From positions 62,001 to 126,000 of the forward strand of contig JANQGX010000038.1 of assembly GCA_028282885.1 (NCBI GenBank): 64,000 nt of DNA, in the 5' to 3' direction. Source of the stretch: SAR324 cluster bacterium (lineage in GTDB: Bacteria; SAR324; XYD2-FULL-50-16). Shown one piece after another: positions 8,780-18,718 of this stretch. The translations under genes were made by a program, and so were the position numbers. Positions within the stretch are counted from its first letter, which is position 1. Every line of letters begins with the position of its first letter. The notes below the pieces were generated by a model. It made no database searches, was not told the DNA's origin, and saw nothing but the letters and a program-made list of their open reading frames with translations.

Positions 8780-9112
8780 TTATTGCCCTCCTTCATCAAA
8801 CTTAGCGGCGAGAATAAAATCGCTCTCGGTCAAACCGTCTATTTTGTGTGTATAGATCTTCACCTCAACCCGACCCCATCCCAGGTAAATATCCGGGTGA
8901 TGATTCTCCGTTTCGGCAATTTCGCCAATCCGGTTGGTAAAGGCCAAAGCCTGTCTGAAATCTTCAAATTGATACTCCCGTTGCAGATGGTGTTCGTTTA
9001 CAACCCGCCAATCCTCCTGCAACTGCTTTTGCAGATCTTTCAATGCTTCGCCCTTCAAGGCCGGCACGCCACCACTACAGGGGATACAGGTTTTCTGAGC
9101 AAGTGCACTCAT
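8780..9112 (-). CDS. Pterin-4a-carbinolamine dehydratase
   Basis: Dehydrates 4a-hydroxytetrahydropterin, recycling the pterin cofactor of aromatic amino acid hydroxylases; in bacteria without such hydroxylases the role is less clear. At 110 residues it matches the family. The diagnostic signature is TENHHPDIYLGWGRVEV followed by YTHKIDGLTESDF, with active-site histidines H71, H72 and H89 in the expected order. The start has AAGGAG seven bases before the ATG. It stands alone; no phenylalanine hydroxylase gene is in the window. Confidence 0.9.
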   Translation of the reverse strand: MSALAQKTCIPCSGGVPALKGEALKDLQKQLQEDWRVVNEHHLQREYQFEDFRQALAFTNRIGEIAETENHHPDIYLGWGRVEVKIYTHKIDGLTESDFILAAKFDEGGQ

Positions 9113-9721
9113 GATTAATCTCCTTGTATTAATGAATTATCCGGATTCTACAAGCAATCGACAGCTTTCAAGCGCTTTTATCGACATATCCGGTATGCTA
9201 TTGAACGGATTAAAAACCCGATCATTGCACCACGAAGGCAAGATCAAAGATCGCCCTCGGAGGTGAGAATAGAGGTTCGCCGCTTCTAGCATGGGTGTTC
9301 GCCGGAAACGTGTTCAATAGCTGTCCGAACACGGTCGCATGCGGAATTCAGGTTTTATATTCAAACCCACATCCAGACAAAAGTTGATCCTGTGTAATAC
9401 CGATTACTTTGCTTAAAGCGTACCAGAAGGTTAAGAAATCCGCAGAACGATATCCTCTGTTGAGGGTTGTATCACGCTGTTATCTCAAAACGAAACCTCG
9501 GTAAAGTTTTTACAAATCAATAAACTAATCTTTGGTAGGGATCAGATAATCGAGATTCCGGATTTAGCCGAACCGATCCGGGTCTCTTTGGCAGATTTGA
9601 TGCAGTAATTCTACAAGGTCAGGATTCAACCCAAGTGAATCAACTGACATCCTTTTGAACAAAGCAGTCTCAAGCACTTGCAATCGAACGGTTATGCGAA
9701 ATCTCTCTCCGGAGTACCATT
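9113..9721. other. Long intergenic region with inverted repeat and a coding-like fragment
   Basis: 609 bases lie between the divergent dehydratase and pirin genes. A perfect 10-bp inverted repeat, GCTATTGAAC at 9197-9206 and GTTCAATAGC at 9312-9321, encloses 105 bases. From 9435 to the TAA at 9606-9608 a plus-strand frame without a usable start gives a protein-like peptide including KFLQINKLIFGRDQIIEIPD and EPIRVSLADLM, which may be the tail of a lost gene. The pirin ribosome site is the only other signal recognised. Confidence 0.4.
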
Positions 9722-10603
9722 ATGACAGTCAATCAAACCCGAACCCGGATCTGTGCAATTGACCGGACCGTTAAATCAATCAAAACCTCAGATGGTGCGG
9801 GAGTTAATCTTCGCCGCAGCATCGGTTCCCATCAATTATCGGAATTCGATCCGTTCCTGCTTTTAGATGAATTTGCTTCGGACAATCCCGATGATTACAT
9901 CGCCGGTTTTCCCGAACATCCCCATCGCGGATTCGAAACCGTCACCTACATGTTGGACGGAAAGATGGAGCACAGGGACAGCGTTGGTAACAGGGGGATC
10001 ATCGAATCCGGTGGAGTTCAGTGGATGACCGCCGGTCGTGGCATCATTCATTCGGAAATGCCCAGGCAAGAGCAGGGATTGATGAGAGGATTTCAACTAT
10101 GGGTGAATCTCCCTGCCAGGGAGAAAATGAAAGCTCCCCGTTATCAGAATATCGATAAAAAGGAGATTCCATTCTACCCATTGGAGGATGGATCGGTGAT
10201 CAAAATTATTGCAGGGACATCCAACGGCATCGAAGGTCCGGTCAGGAATATTGACGTTCAGCCGCTGTTTCTGGATATTCATCTGAAAGCAGGCAGCCGG
10301 TTTCATCAGGATTTAAACGAATCCCATAATTCATTTCTCTATGTTTACGAAGGAGAAGTTCACATTGGAGATTCTGAAGGTGTCAAAAACAGTGAAACTT
10401 TGCTCAAAAGTGGTTCGATTGGACTTTTGACCCGGGGAAACCTTCTCCGGGTGGAAGCTGACGATCAGCCGGCCCGTCTTATCTGCCTGTCCGGCAAACC
10501 GCTTGATGAGCCGATTGTACGACATGGTCCGTTCGTGATGAACAGTTATGAAGAGATTGAAAAAGCGTTCTCCGATTTTCGCAAAGGCCGATTTACATCA
10601 TAA
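9722..10603 (+). CDS. Pirin-family cupin protein
   Basis: A 293-residue bicupin of the pirin family. The N-terminal cupin carries the metal-binding signature HPHRGFETVTYMLDG and MEHRDSVGN (around residues 60-85), followed by GGVQWMTAGRGIIHSEMP, the most conserved pirin block. Bacterial pirins bind iron; some have quercetinase activity and others bind metabolic enzymes. The activity of this one cannot be decided. The start ATG at 9722 has GGAG seven bases upstream. It is convergent with cheR, with only 38 bases between them and no terminator seen. Confidence 0.88.
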   Translation: MTVNQTRTRICAIDRTVKSIKTSDGAGVNLRRSIGSHQLSEFDPFLLLDEFASDNPDDYIAGFPEHPHRGFETVTYMLDGKMEHRDSVGNRGIIESGGVQWMTAGRGIIHSEMPRQEQGLMRGFQLWVNLPAREKMKAPRYQNIDKKEIPFYPLEDGSVIKIIAGTSNGIEGPVRNIDVQPLFLDIHLKAGSRFHQDLNESHNSFLYVYEGEVHIGDSEGVKNSETLLKSGSIGLLTRGNLLRVEADDQPARLICLSGKPLDEPIVRHGPFVMNSYEEIEKAFSDFRKGRFTS

Positions 10604-10641
10604 TCACAGGAGGATGAAAGCTACCTCTTTTCGTCTTCCGA

Positions 10642-11859
10642 TTATCGTTTCCGCTCTTTCTCTTTCAGCTTTGCCAGCAGAGACACTTTACCAGTCGACT
10701 GTACCTGTCCTTCAGCAAGAAGTGATGAATGTTTCGACTTCTTTTGCCCGAGGCTACTCAGAAGTGAGGATTTTACATGTTCCGAAGAAGGGGCTTGTTC
10801 CGGTTTTGGAACGGGCTGGGGATATACAGCAGGTTTGGGGGGTGGGGTTTCTGTCTTTTCAACCTTGATTTTATCCAGCTTCCTGCCGATGGCAACGGGT
10901 TTTGTTCTGGTAGGCGACTTTTGAATCGGTCGAGGCTGCGGTGTTGGTTCCGGTGCACGGCTAACCGGTCTCCGAGGTAGAGGTTTGGGCGGTGTAACCG
11001 GTTTATCCGAAACAGCGCCGGGACTCGTTGATTTTCGAAGCTGATAATACACCCCATTCAGATAATGCCTGGGGATAAAATCTTTGGCCAGACCGGCCAA
11101 TGATTCTGAGCCACCGACAATTAACACGCCTCCCGGGTTTAGAACCGATGCCAGTCTCTGGAACAGGCTGATTTTACCACTGACAGGAAAATAGATGGCC
11201 ACATTTCGACAGAAAATCACATCAAAACTTCCCAGGGAGGTCAAAGGTTTGTTCAAGTCGGCGTGGGAAAATCGTGCCATGCTTCGGATCTCGTCCTTGA
11301 TTCTCCAGCCTTTGTCCGCCTTGGTGAAATACTTGTTGAGATGATAGTTGTCCAAACCTCGTTCGATTTCAAATTGATTGTATTTCCCGTAACTGGCCCT
11401 GGCCACAGCTTCTCCGGAGATATCCGTTCCCAGGATATTGATATCAACGGGAAAGCCGGCCGGCATCATGTCTTTCAACGTCATACCGATGCTGTAGACC
11501 TCCTGACCGGTTGAACAGGCTGCGCTCCAGATTTTCAAGGTCGGATTGCTTTGACCGGATTTCAAATCTATCAAATCGGGAACGATCTTGTTTTTCAACA
11601 GATCGAATGGTGTGTGATCCCGAAAAAAATAGGTTTCATTGATGGTAATGCCTTCAATAATGGCGGTTCGCAACTTGCCTGTCTGATCGACCAGTGCCTT
11701 CCTGTGAAGATCACTGAAAGAATCCAAACCGTATCGCTCCAGAATCGGTTCCAGTCTGGCTTCCATGAGATATTCCTTGCCCTTTTCCAATTGAATACCA
11801 GCGGTTTCAAGGATAAAACGAGCGAGGTTATCAAATTCTTTTTCAGTGATTGTGGCCAT
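10642..11859 (-). CDS. cheR: Chemotaxis protein methyltransferase CheR with proline-rich tail
   Basis: Methylates glutamates on chemoreceptors using S-adenosylmethionine. Residues 1-60 are the CheR N-domain and about 70-270 the methyltransferase, with INETYFFRDHTPFDLL, the SAM loop IWSAACSTGQEVYSIGM, and the late motif DVIFCRNVAIYF. From about residue 275 to 405 a proline- and lysine-rich low-complexity tail (PKPLPRRP, PTPQPRP and similar) has no domain I recognise; some CheR proteins carry a TPR or receptor-tethering tail here instead. It is the last gene of the minus-strand chemosensory cluster, 24 bases after cheB. Confidence 0.9.
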   Translation of the reverse strand: MATITEKEFDNLARFILETAGIQLEKGKEYLMEARLEPILERYGLDSFSDLHRKALVDQTGKLRTAIIEGITINETYFFRDHTPFDLLKNKIVPDLIDLKSGQSNPTLKIWSAACSTGQEVYSIGMTLKDMMPAGFPVDINILGTDISGEAVARASYGKYNQFEIERGLDNYHLNKYFTKADKGWRIKDEIRSMARFSHADLNKPLTSLGSFDVIFCRNVAIYFPVSGKISLFQRLASVLNPGGVLIVGGSESLAGLAKDFIPRHYLNGVYYQLRKSTSPGAVSDKPVTPPKPLPRRPVSRAPEPTPQPRPIQKSPTRTKPVAIGRKLDKIKVEKTETPPPKPAVYPQPVPKPEQAPSSEHVKSSLLSSLGQKKSKHSSLLAEGQVQSTGKVSLLAKLKEKERKR

Positions 11860-11883
11860 AAAACAGGATTCAGCTTGTAATAA

Positions 11884-12978
11884 TCAAAGGGTCTTCAGAA
11901 TTTCATCCGCTATAAAGTTCAGCGGAGAAACCACATCCGCCAGGCCTGCATCAACAACGGCTTTAGGCATTCCGTATACAACCGAGGTAGCTTCATCCTG
12001 GGCTATGGTTATAGCTCCGGCCGCCCTGGAAACGGTAGTTCCCAGTTTTCCGTCAGCTCCCATTCCGGTCATGATAACACAGGTGGTTTTTGAACCAAAT
12101 TCACGGGCCACCGAACGAAACAGGTAATCGACCGAGGGTTTGCAATTGTTTTCAGGCGGATCATCGGTAATCCTGATGATTTTGGATAATCCGGTACCGG
12201 TGGCAACCTTCATCTGTTTGCCACCGGCAGCAATGTACACTGTATTCTTTTCAACCGGTTCACCATTTTCGGCTTCTTTCACCCTGAGAGCGCATTTTTT
12301 ATCCAGACTCTGCGCCAGCGAAGCACTGAAAACCGGCGGCATATGTTGAACCAGCAGAATGGGGACGTTGATATCGCCTGGCAATTGGGGAAGAAGCTGG
12401 GCCAAAGCATTGGGACCACCGGTCGAAATTCCTATTGCGACAACCGAGGATTTTTCTGTGCGTTTCAAGGGACGATTAATCACCACTTGAGCCGGTTCTG
12501 CCGCAGGTGTCAGGGATACACCCGATGCCGGCTGTTGAGAGGGAATTCCACTCCTGAGCCGATTTTTAATGACTTGTTGCCTGGAAATACTGGCCAGCAT
12601 ATCCTTCAACACAGAGGAGAGATACCCCACATTGGCATCCAGTGAAGCCTCATCAGGCTTGGCGATGAAATCGAAAGCTCCCAGTTCAAGGGCCTGAACC
12701 GTGGCTTCACTACCTTCCCGGGTTTTGGAACTAATCATGATCACAGTGACATCGTACTCCTTTCTACGGATCTCTTCGAGAACCTGGAGTCCATTCATAC
12801 CGGGCATTTCCACGTCCAGGGTAATCACATCGGGCATTAGCGAAGGGATTCTTTCCAAGGCCAAAGCACCGCTGTTAACGGTGCCCACAACTTCAACTCC
12901 CGGGATGGACTCAAGAACATCCCGAATGATTTTCCGGTAAAATATGGTGTCATCGACCACCATCACTTTCAGGTTCAT
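11884..12978 (-). CDS. cheB: Chemotaxis response regulator methylesterase CheB
   Basis: Removes receptor methyl groups and opposes CheR, activated by phosphotransfer from CheA. The receiver domain covers residues 3-120, with the phospho-acceptor D55 in VITLDVEMPGMNG and K in IAKPDE. A linker follows, then the methylesterase (about 175-362) with the catalytic triad regions GISTGGPNAL, VQHMPPVFS and MTGMGADG. The ATG at 12978 is chosen because the receiver begins at once (MNLKVMVVDD) and GGAG lies nine bases upstream; an in-frame start 18 codons earlier lacks support. Confidence 0.92.
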   Translation of the reverse strand: MNLKVMVVDDTIFYRKIIRDVLESIPGVEVVGTVNSGALALERIPSLMPDVITLDVEMPGMNGLQVLEEIRRKEYDVTVIMISSKTREGSEATVQALELGAFDFIAKPDEASLDANVGYLSSVLKDMLASISRQQVIKNRLRSGIPSQQPASGVSLTPAAEPAQVVINRPLKRTEKSSVVAIGISTGGPNALAQLLPQLPGDINVPILLVQHMPPVFSASLAQSLDKKCALRVKEAENGEPVEKNTVYIAAGGKQMKVATGTGLSKIIRITDDPPENNCKPSVDYLFRSVAREFGSKTTCVIMTGMGADGKLGTTVSRAAGAITIAQDEATSVVYGMPKAVVDAGLADVVSPLNFIADEILKTL

Positions 12979-13119
12979 GATTGTCTTCTCCAATCTATCG
13001 CATGTTGATTGCGGAGTGCTAAGCAAATTCAAAAGAGGGTTCTGGAACCTGTTTGCCGTCCTGTATCAGCCAAATGATCTGTACTCACGATGTACTGCTG
13101 TTAAAAATAACGATCTATC

Positions 13120-13584
13120 TTATACCTGCTCATCATCCAGAACAGCATCGATATCCAGCAGGGCCAACAGTTCATTCCTTTTCGTATGAACAATCCCCTT
13201 GAAAAGTTTTCCCTGGATTCCGTTAACATTGGATGGTGGTTTGGCGATCTCTTTCTCGGTACAGGTTATGACTTCAGCGATACGATCCGCCAATAAACCG
13301 ATATATTCAGTTCCTGATTTGATGATCAGTACCCTGCTTTTCGGTGTGATCTGGCTTGATTTCAACCCGATTTTCTTTTGCTGGTCGATCACCGTGATAA
13401 TCTGCCCGCGCAGGTTCATGATCCCCAGCACATAGTCCGGTGCCAGGGGAACACGTGTTAGATCGAGCTGATCGTTAACTTCCTGAACCAGGTCAATATC
13501 ATAGCCGTACAAGGTATCTCCCAGGTAAAAACAGGAGAACTGATGTTCCTTTTCCAGTTCATTCTTGGCTTGATTCTCTGTCAT
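13120..13584 (-). CDS. cheW: Chemotaxis coupling protein CheW
   Basis: A 154-residue adaptor linking receptors to CheA. It is a single CheW domain: an N-terminal strand FSCFYLGDTLYGYDIDLVQ, then VPLAPDYVLGIMNLRGQIITVI, which contains the strongly conserved NLRG turn, and YIGLLADRIAEVI. The ATG has AGAGGA close upstream. It sits between the PilJ-type receptor and cheB. It is the only stand-alone CheW in the window. Confidence 0.92.
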   Translation of the reverse strand: MTENQAKNELEKEHQFSCFYLGDTLYGYDIDLVQEVNDQLDLTRVPLAPDYVLGIMNLRGQIITVIDQQKKIGLKSSQITPKSRVLIIKSGTEYIGLLADRIAEVITCTEKEIAKPPSNVNGIQGKLFKGIVHTKRNELLALLDIDAVLDDEQV

Positions 13585-13731
13585 ATTTCCTCTTTCTACC
13601 GTTCTGACTGCAACTGACTAGATTAACAACCAGATAATTGTCATAGAATGATATTGGCCCGACTAAACCGGGTAACCCGCAAACGAGCCCGGAAGATACA
13701 CTCAATATCGTGATCCTTTTGCAGTGTTGTT

Positions 13732-15387
13732 TCAGGCTTCGGCAATGGCAAAATTACCGACAAGTTCATTCAGGTGTTCCGACAGCTCCTTCAGGCGAAC
13801 TGCTGTCCGCTGAACCTGGGCACTGGAATTACTCAATTGTTCGGCATTTTCGTTGACCTCGGAGATCTCTTGTGCCACCTGACCGGTCGCCTGTTTGGTC
13901 TGGGAAACGTTCTGTGTAACTTCTTTCAATCCCTGGGAGGTCTGCATGATGTTCTGTGTTATCTCCTGGGTTGCCATACTCTGTTGTTCAACCGATTCGT
14001 TGATCCCGAAAATAATGAGGCTGACGTTTTCCACAACCTCGGTAATCTCGCCAATCATGGCAACGGTCTGGTCAGTCAACTGCTGAACGCCCTGTAATTT
14101 AGCCGAGATATCGCCTGTCGCCTGGACGGTCTGCTGAGCCAGCTCCTTTATTTCACCGGCTACCACCGCAAATCCCTTCCCTGCTTCCCCGGCCCTGGCT
14201 GCCTCAATGGTTGCATTGAGGGCCAAGAGAGAGGTCTTATCGGAAATGGCAGTAATGGTTTCAGACACAATTCCGATCTCCTCCGCGGCATTCCCGAGTT
14301 CGGATACCTGTGCGGTTGCTTTCTGAGCATGGTCTACTGCATTCTTAACACTGTTGCTGGCATCTCCTGTTCTTTGGGTGATTTCTCCAATACTGGTGCT
14401 CAGTTCTTCGGTCGAGGACGCGACAGAATCCACGTTTGTGTACGCTTGTTCCATGGCAGCGGCAATAGAATTCATTGCTGAATCGGTCTCTTCTGCCGCC
14501 GCAGCAACGGTGTTGGCTTTGGCGACCGTGGTATCCGAAAATCCGGCCATTTCATCCGCCACGATATTCATCTCTCCGGAGGATTCGGTCAACGTTGTCA
14601 CATCATCGTTGATTTTTCTGATCATCTCCGAAAGCATCGACACCGTGTGGTTCAGGGCATTCCCCAACATGCCGATTTCATCGGTATGTTTAACCTCCAT
14701 CGTTTTTTCCAGATTTCCTTCGCTCACGGTTTCAGCAAAAGAGACACTCTGCCGGATCGGCATGACAATATTTCTCCTGGACCAGAAGATAGCAATAACG
14801 ACGATGACAACACCCAATACCTGCGAGATCAACTGGGCATAGAAAAGGGTGTCAATCTTCTCCTCCGCTTTGCGCTGCATTAGTCCTGTTGCCTTGTCCA
14901 TTGCTGATAACAGCGGAAGATTATCCCTTAAAACGATCAGCACATGCTCCTCTTCCAGGGTTTCGACCGAGCGGTTGACGGAGGCCTTGAAAGGAAACCA
15001 GAGCTCTTTTACCTTCACCAGTTGCTCGGCTACAGCACCACTGGTAGCAGGTACAAATTTCTTTTCGCCTTCCAGATCCAAAGAAAGAGGGACATTCCCC
15101 GATTCACTCAGGGCAGTCAGGGTGACTTCAAAAACAGCCATGGTGTTTAACAACACCTTTTTGGTGTTGATGGCAGCCTTGTCCTCCATCATGGTTTGAT
15201 GCATATAAGTCAGACACTCTTTGCTCATTTTCTGGGTAAGCATTCTCTGCCGACCTGCCAGATTAATAATCAGGCTGTCATTCTTCTGACGCTGGGTTGT
15301 ATAAACCGTAGCAGAAAACATAAAAACCGGGATAAGGAAGAAGACGATCATGATCAAGCCCATCTTCTGATTGATTTTCAATTTCAT
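13732..15387 (-). CDS. Methyl-accepting chemotaxis protein, PilJ-type sensor domain
   Basis: An inner-membrane chemoreceptor of 551 residues. TM1 is at about 9-27. The periplasmic region (about 30-180) opens with [15 protein letters not shown], the hallmark of PilJ/NarX-like four-helix sensor modules. TM2 lies near 185-205, then HAMP, then a methyl-accepting domain with the hairpin tip [22 protein letters not shown] and [20 protein letters not shown] good ribosome site (AAGGAG, eight bases before the ATG) is present. It lies 17 bases downstream of cheA. PilJ-like receptors feed both type IV pilus and nitrate/nitrite-type sensing systems; the ligand here is unknown. Confidence 0.9.
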   Translation of the reverse strand: MKLKINQKMGLIMIVFFLIPVFMFSATVYTTQRQKNDSLIINLAGRQRMLTQKMSKECLTYMHQTMMEDKAAINTKKVLLNTMAVFEVTLTALSESGNVPLSLDLEGEKKFVPATSGAVAEQLVKVKELWFPFKASVNRSVETLEEEHVLIVLRDNLPLLSAMDKATGLMQRKAEEKIDTLFYAQLISQVLGVVIVVIAIFWSRRNIVMPIRQSVSFAETVSEGNLEKTMEVKHTDEIGMLGNALNHTVSMLSEMIRKINDDVTTLTESSGEMNIVADEMAGFSDTTVAKANTVAAAAEETDSAMNSIAAAMEQAYTNVDSVASSTEELSTSIGEITQRTGDASNSVKNAVDHAQKATAQVSELGNAAEEIGIVSETITAISDKTSLLALNATIEAARAGEAGKGFAVVAGEIKELAQQTVQATGDISAKLQGVQQLTDQTVAMIGEITEVVENVSLIIFGINESVEQQSMATQEITQNIMQTSQGLKEVTQNVSQTKQATGQVAQEISEVNENAEQLSNSSAQVQRTAVRLKELSEHLNELVGNFAIAEA

Positions 15388-15404
15388 AGCAGCATCTCCT
15401 TAAG

Positions 15405-18400
15405 TTATTGGAACCGGTTTTGGATCGATTCCATCAATTTTTCCTTATCTAGTTTTATCTGGTATTCATCGATTCCCACCTCTTTCCCGCGGCGGACGTC
15501 ATCATCTGATGCCAGAGAAGTTAACGCAATAACCGGTAGATTCTTGAAGCGATTGTCGTTTTTCAAGTTCCGGGTCAATTCAAAGCCGTCCATATTTGGC
15601 ATTTCGAGATCGGTGACGACAATTGAGATCCGGTTAGGATTTCCGTTGATGTAATCCCATGCTTGTTGCCCATCCTCTGCTTCAATTACTGTGTAGCCTG
15701 CCTCTTCTATGAATCGTTTCACCTGATTTCTGAAAAACTGGGAGTCTTCCACCAGTAGAATGTCCTCCCCGGATTCCGTTTCTATGGCTGCTGTTTGGGT
15801 AGATATTGGTGCAGGTGTAGGTACAGGTGCAGGCGCAGACGCAGACATTTCACTATCCTGGAACCAGTGAGGATTGATGATTTTCACCACTTCATGAATG
15901 TCCACCAGCAATGTTGTCTTGCCATTGATGATTGTAGAGCCGGCAACCCCGGGTTGTCGTAGTGTTCTGTCATCCAATACCAGGTCCTGGTCGACCACAT
16001 CGAGAGGCTGAACTGCCAGCAAGCCCACTTCGTTCCCGACGACCTTGAAAATAATGACAATTAGTTTTTCACTCGCTTCGAGCATTTCAACAGTGGCCAC
16101 CTCTTCCAAGGCATAAACCGTCAGACTACCTCCACGGTACTGGATGATCTTCTTACCGCCCTTTATCTCAATCTCGTCGGCCATGATCTGCTCAACCCTC
16201 AGCACTTGGTCAAGAGGCACTGCACACGGCTCGTCCGGACCGTTGTGAAATATCAGAAGTGTCTGTCGCGTCGCACCTTTCGGATGATCTTTTGATTCAT
16301 CGTCATCAGCACGGGTTTGATCCGTATCGGTCAACGCTTTCAGTTCAGCCAGTTCAGCCATGCCATTGACATCGAGAATCAGGGCCAGATTCCCATCCCC
16401 CATGATGGTTGCCCCGGCATAGGCTCTGTTATCCTTAAGATGGCGACCCAACGGTTTCACAACAATTTCCACCGAATCAAAAACAGCATCTACAATCAGG
16501 CCGTATTTTCGGGAACCATCATTCAGTACAACGATAATGGCATCGCTTTCTCTCCGTTGTCTCCGCTCCGGAGTTGTTTCATCGTCTCCCGTTTCCTGAT
16601 CTGCAGTTACTGCCGGTGTATCGAGCCCGATATTGCTGCTTTGCCCCTCCAGCAACCTTTGGTCAATTACACCGTTTCGCCGGTCCTCACGAAAGGTACC
16701 TGTTTTGAAATCGTAGTAGGTGGGTCTGAGACTCAAGACATTGTTTAATTGTAAAAGAGGTATCAGTTCTCCACGCAGGATCAGCACATCTGCTTCTCCT
16801 ATTTTCTCGACCCTGTTTCTGATCTCACTGGCAGGTATCCTGATCAGTTCCCTGACGTTAGCCTGGGGAATCGCAAATTTCTGCTCCGTGGACTGCACCA
16901 GAAGACTGGGGATAATCGCAAGGGTTAGCGGCAGTTTGATGCGAATGGTGGATCCCTTTCCTACTTCCGAGATCAGTTCAACCTGCCCTCCCATTTTATC
17001 GAGATTGGTTTTCACCACATCCATCCCTACGCCACGCCCTGATACATCTGTCACCTTCTCTGCTGTTGAAAACCCCGGCAGCATAATCAAGTTGAGTTTC
17101 TCCTTCTCCGACATGGCCGCGATTTCATCTTCGGTATGCAGACCTTTGCTAATCGCCTTTTCTGCAATTTTCCCGGGATCGAGTCCTTTGCCATCGTCCA
17201 CAATCTCGATCAGGACCTGTCCTGATTCATAAAAGGCCTTTAACTGGATGTTACCGGTTTGGTCTTTCCCCTGATCTTTGCGGACATCAGGCTGCTCAAC
17301 CCCGTGATCTGCTGCATTCCTGACCAAATGAGTCAGCGGATCCGCCAAACCTTCAATCAGTGTTTTATCCAGTTCCACTTCGGTTCCTTCAAGTTGCAGA
17401 TCGATTTTCTTGCCCAGGTCCATGGCCAGTCCCCGTACCAATCGGGGAAACTTGTTGAAGACAATTCCCACGGGTTGCATCCGAGTCAGCATGATAGCCT
17501 CCTGCAGTTCGGAGGTTACCAGATCGATCGGCTGAACTGCCGCAGACACCGTTTGACGATCCCAGGTATTGACGGCCTGCATAAGCTGATTCCTCGCCAA
17601 TACCAACTCACCTGCTTTGTTCATTAACTGGTCGAGAATGCCGACATTGACTCGCAAGGTTTCGGATGATGGGCTGGCTGCCTTGCCCGGCTTATCCGGT
17701 TTTGGGTTTGCGGGTTGGGGTTGGGAAGGTTTTGGTGGAGACGGTTCAGCTTCTTTTACTGCGGACTCTTCAGCTTTGGCTGGTTCCGATTCAGCAATCG
17801 GTGTTTTGTCTGCCTCGACAGCAGGTTTTCCCGGTTCCGTAACTTCTGCAGTCTCCAGAACCGGCTTAATATTCTCACGTGTAATGACGTTGATCTGGTC
17901 GTCTTTCAGATTGAACATAATCCCTATCAGATCCGGCTCCACGATGCTTGAAAACAACACGGACATGGTCAGCACGGGATCATCGCTCTGGGTCCGAAGA
18001 TCGCCTGCCGAGGAAACATCGGTTTGGATATCGACAATTGTACCGCTGTCTCCCAACAGATTAATGATCTCCCGGGGTGTTTTATTCTGACGATAACCGT
18101 CTGCAATCAGGTCTATATCCAAGATATACAGCAGCTTCCCTCCCTCCTGGGCTTTCTTTAGATTCAATGCTGAAACCTTGAATTCCAGGGCTTTCGCGGG
18201 ATGCCGAATCAAGGATTCCTGCTCATCAGCTTCAAAGCCGACCTGCTCTGCTTTTCCGTTAAGGATTGCCTCCAGTTTGACCGCATGATCTGAGATGTCC
18301 ATATCGTTGCTTTGTTCCGGGTTATCGATCAATTCTCCCAATCGATCATAAGCGGCCAACAGAATGTTCATCAGGTTGGATGTGGGCACCATCTGATTCG

Positions 18401-18641
18401 TTCTAACCTGATGAAGAATATTTTCGATCTTGTGGGCCAAATCCTTTATATTGTTGAGCCCCAGAAATCCACCCCCACCCTTGATTGAATGGGCGGCTCT
18501 GAACACCTTGTTGACAAGCTCCTCGTCAAAATCCTCTCCCTGTTTCTCCAACTCAAGCAAATCGGATTCAATTGTCTCCAGATGCTCCTTCGATTCTTCA
18601 ATATACAGTTTTAATGTTTCGTCATCCAGAAAAGTTGTCAT
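15405..18641 (-). CDS. cheA: Hybrid chemotaxis histidine kinase CheA with two CheW domains and a receiver
   Basis: The 1078-residue central kinase of the array. Order: an Hpt domain with phospho-histidine H51 in AAHSIKGGGGFLGL; a weakly conserved region and a Pro/Ala/Glu linker to about 335; a dimerisation helix pair (NVGILDQLMNKAGELVLARN); an ATPase domain with NAADHGVE and GRGVGMDVVKTNLDKMGG; a first CheW domain interrupted by an acidic insert of about 60 residues (near 650-715); a second CheW-like domain from about 800; and a C-terminal receiver from about 965 with VVTDLEMPNMDGFE. The usual KP near the end of the receiver is KL here. GGAG lies eight bases before the ATG. Confidence 0.93.
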   Translation of the reverse strand: MTTFLDDETLKLYIEESKEHLETIESDLLELEKQGEDFDEELVNKVFRAAHSIKGGGGFLGLNNIKDLAHKIENILHQVRTNQMVPTSNLMNILLAAYDRLGELIDNPEQSNDMDISDHAVKLEAILNGKAEQVGFEADEQESLIRHPAKALEFKVSALNLKKAQEGGKLLYILDIDLIADGYRQNKTPREIINLLGDSGTIVDIQTDVSSAGDLRTQSDDPVLTMSVLFSSIVEPDLIGIMFNLKDDQINVITRENIKPVLETAEVTEPGKPAVEADKTPIAESEPAKAEESAVKEAEPSPPKPSQPQPANPKPDKPGKAASPSSETLRVNVGILDQLMNKAGELVLARNQLMQAVNTWDRQTVSAAVQPIDLVTSELQEAIMLTRMQPVGIVFNKFPRLVRGLAMDLGKKIDLQLEGTEVELDKTLIEGLADPLTHLVRNAADHGVEQPDVRKDQGKDQTGNIQLKAFYESGQVLIEIVDDGKGLDPGKIAEKAISKGLHTEDEIAAMSEKEKLNLIMLPGFSTAEKVTDVSGRGVGMDVVKTNLDKMGGQVELISEVGKGSTIRIKLPLTLAIIPSLLVQSTEQKFAIPQANVRELIRIPASEIRNRVEKIGEADVLILRGELIPLLQLNNVLSLRPTYYDFKTGTFREDRRNGVIDQRLLEGQSSNIGLDTPAVTADQETGDDETTPERRQRRESDAIIVVLNDGSRKYGLIVDAVFDSVEIVVKPLGRHLKDNRAYAGATIMGDGNLALILDVNGMAELAELKALTDTDQTRADDDESKDHPKGATRQTLLIFHNGPDEPCAVPLDQVLRVEQIMADEIEIKGGKKIIQYRGGSLTVYALEEVATVEMLEASEKLIVIIFKVVGNEVGLLAVQPLDVVDQDLVLDDRTLRQPGVAGSTIINGKTTLLVDIHEVVKIINPHWFQDSEMSASAPAPVPTPAPISTQTAAIETESGEDILLVEDSQFFRNQVKRFIEEAGYTVIEAEDGQQAWDYINGNPNRISIVVTDLEMPNMDGFELTRNLKNDNRFKNLPVIALTSLASDDDVRRGKEVGIDEYQIKLDKEKLMESIQNRFQ

Positions 18642-18718
18642 TGGAATTACTCCGGTTGTTATCCATCAGGTTGATCAATCGCCAGGATCAATGGAGATCT
18701 TGAAAAATGGTGGTTGCG

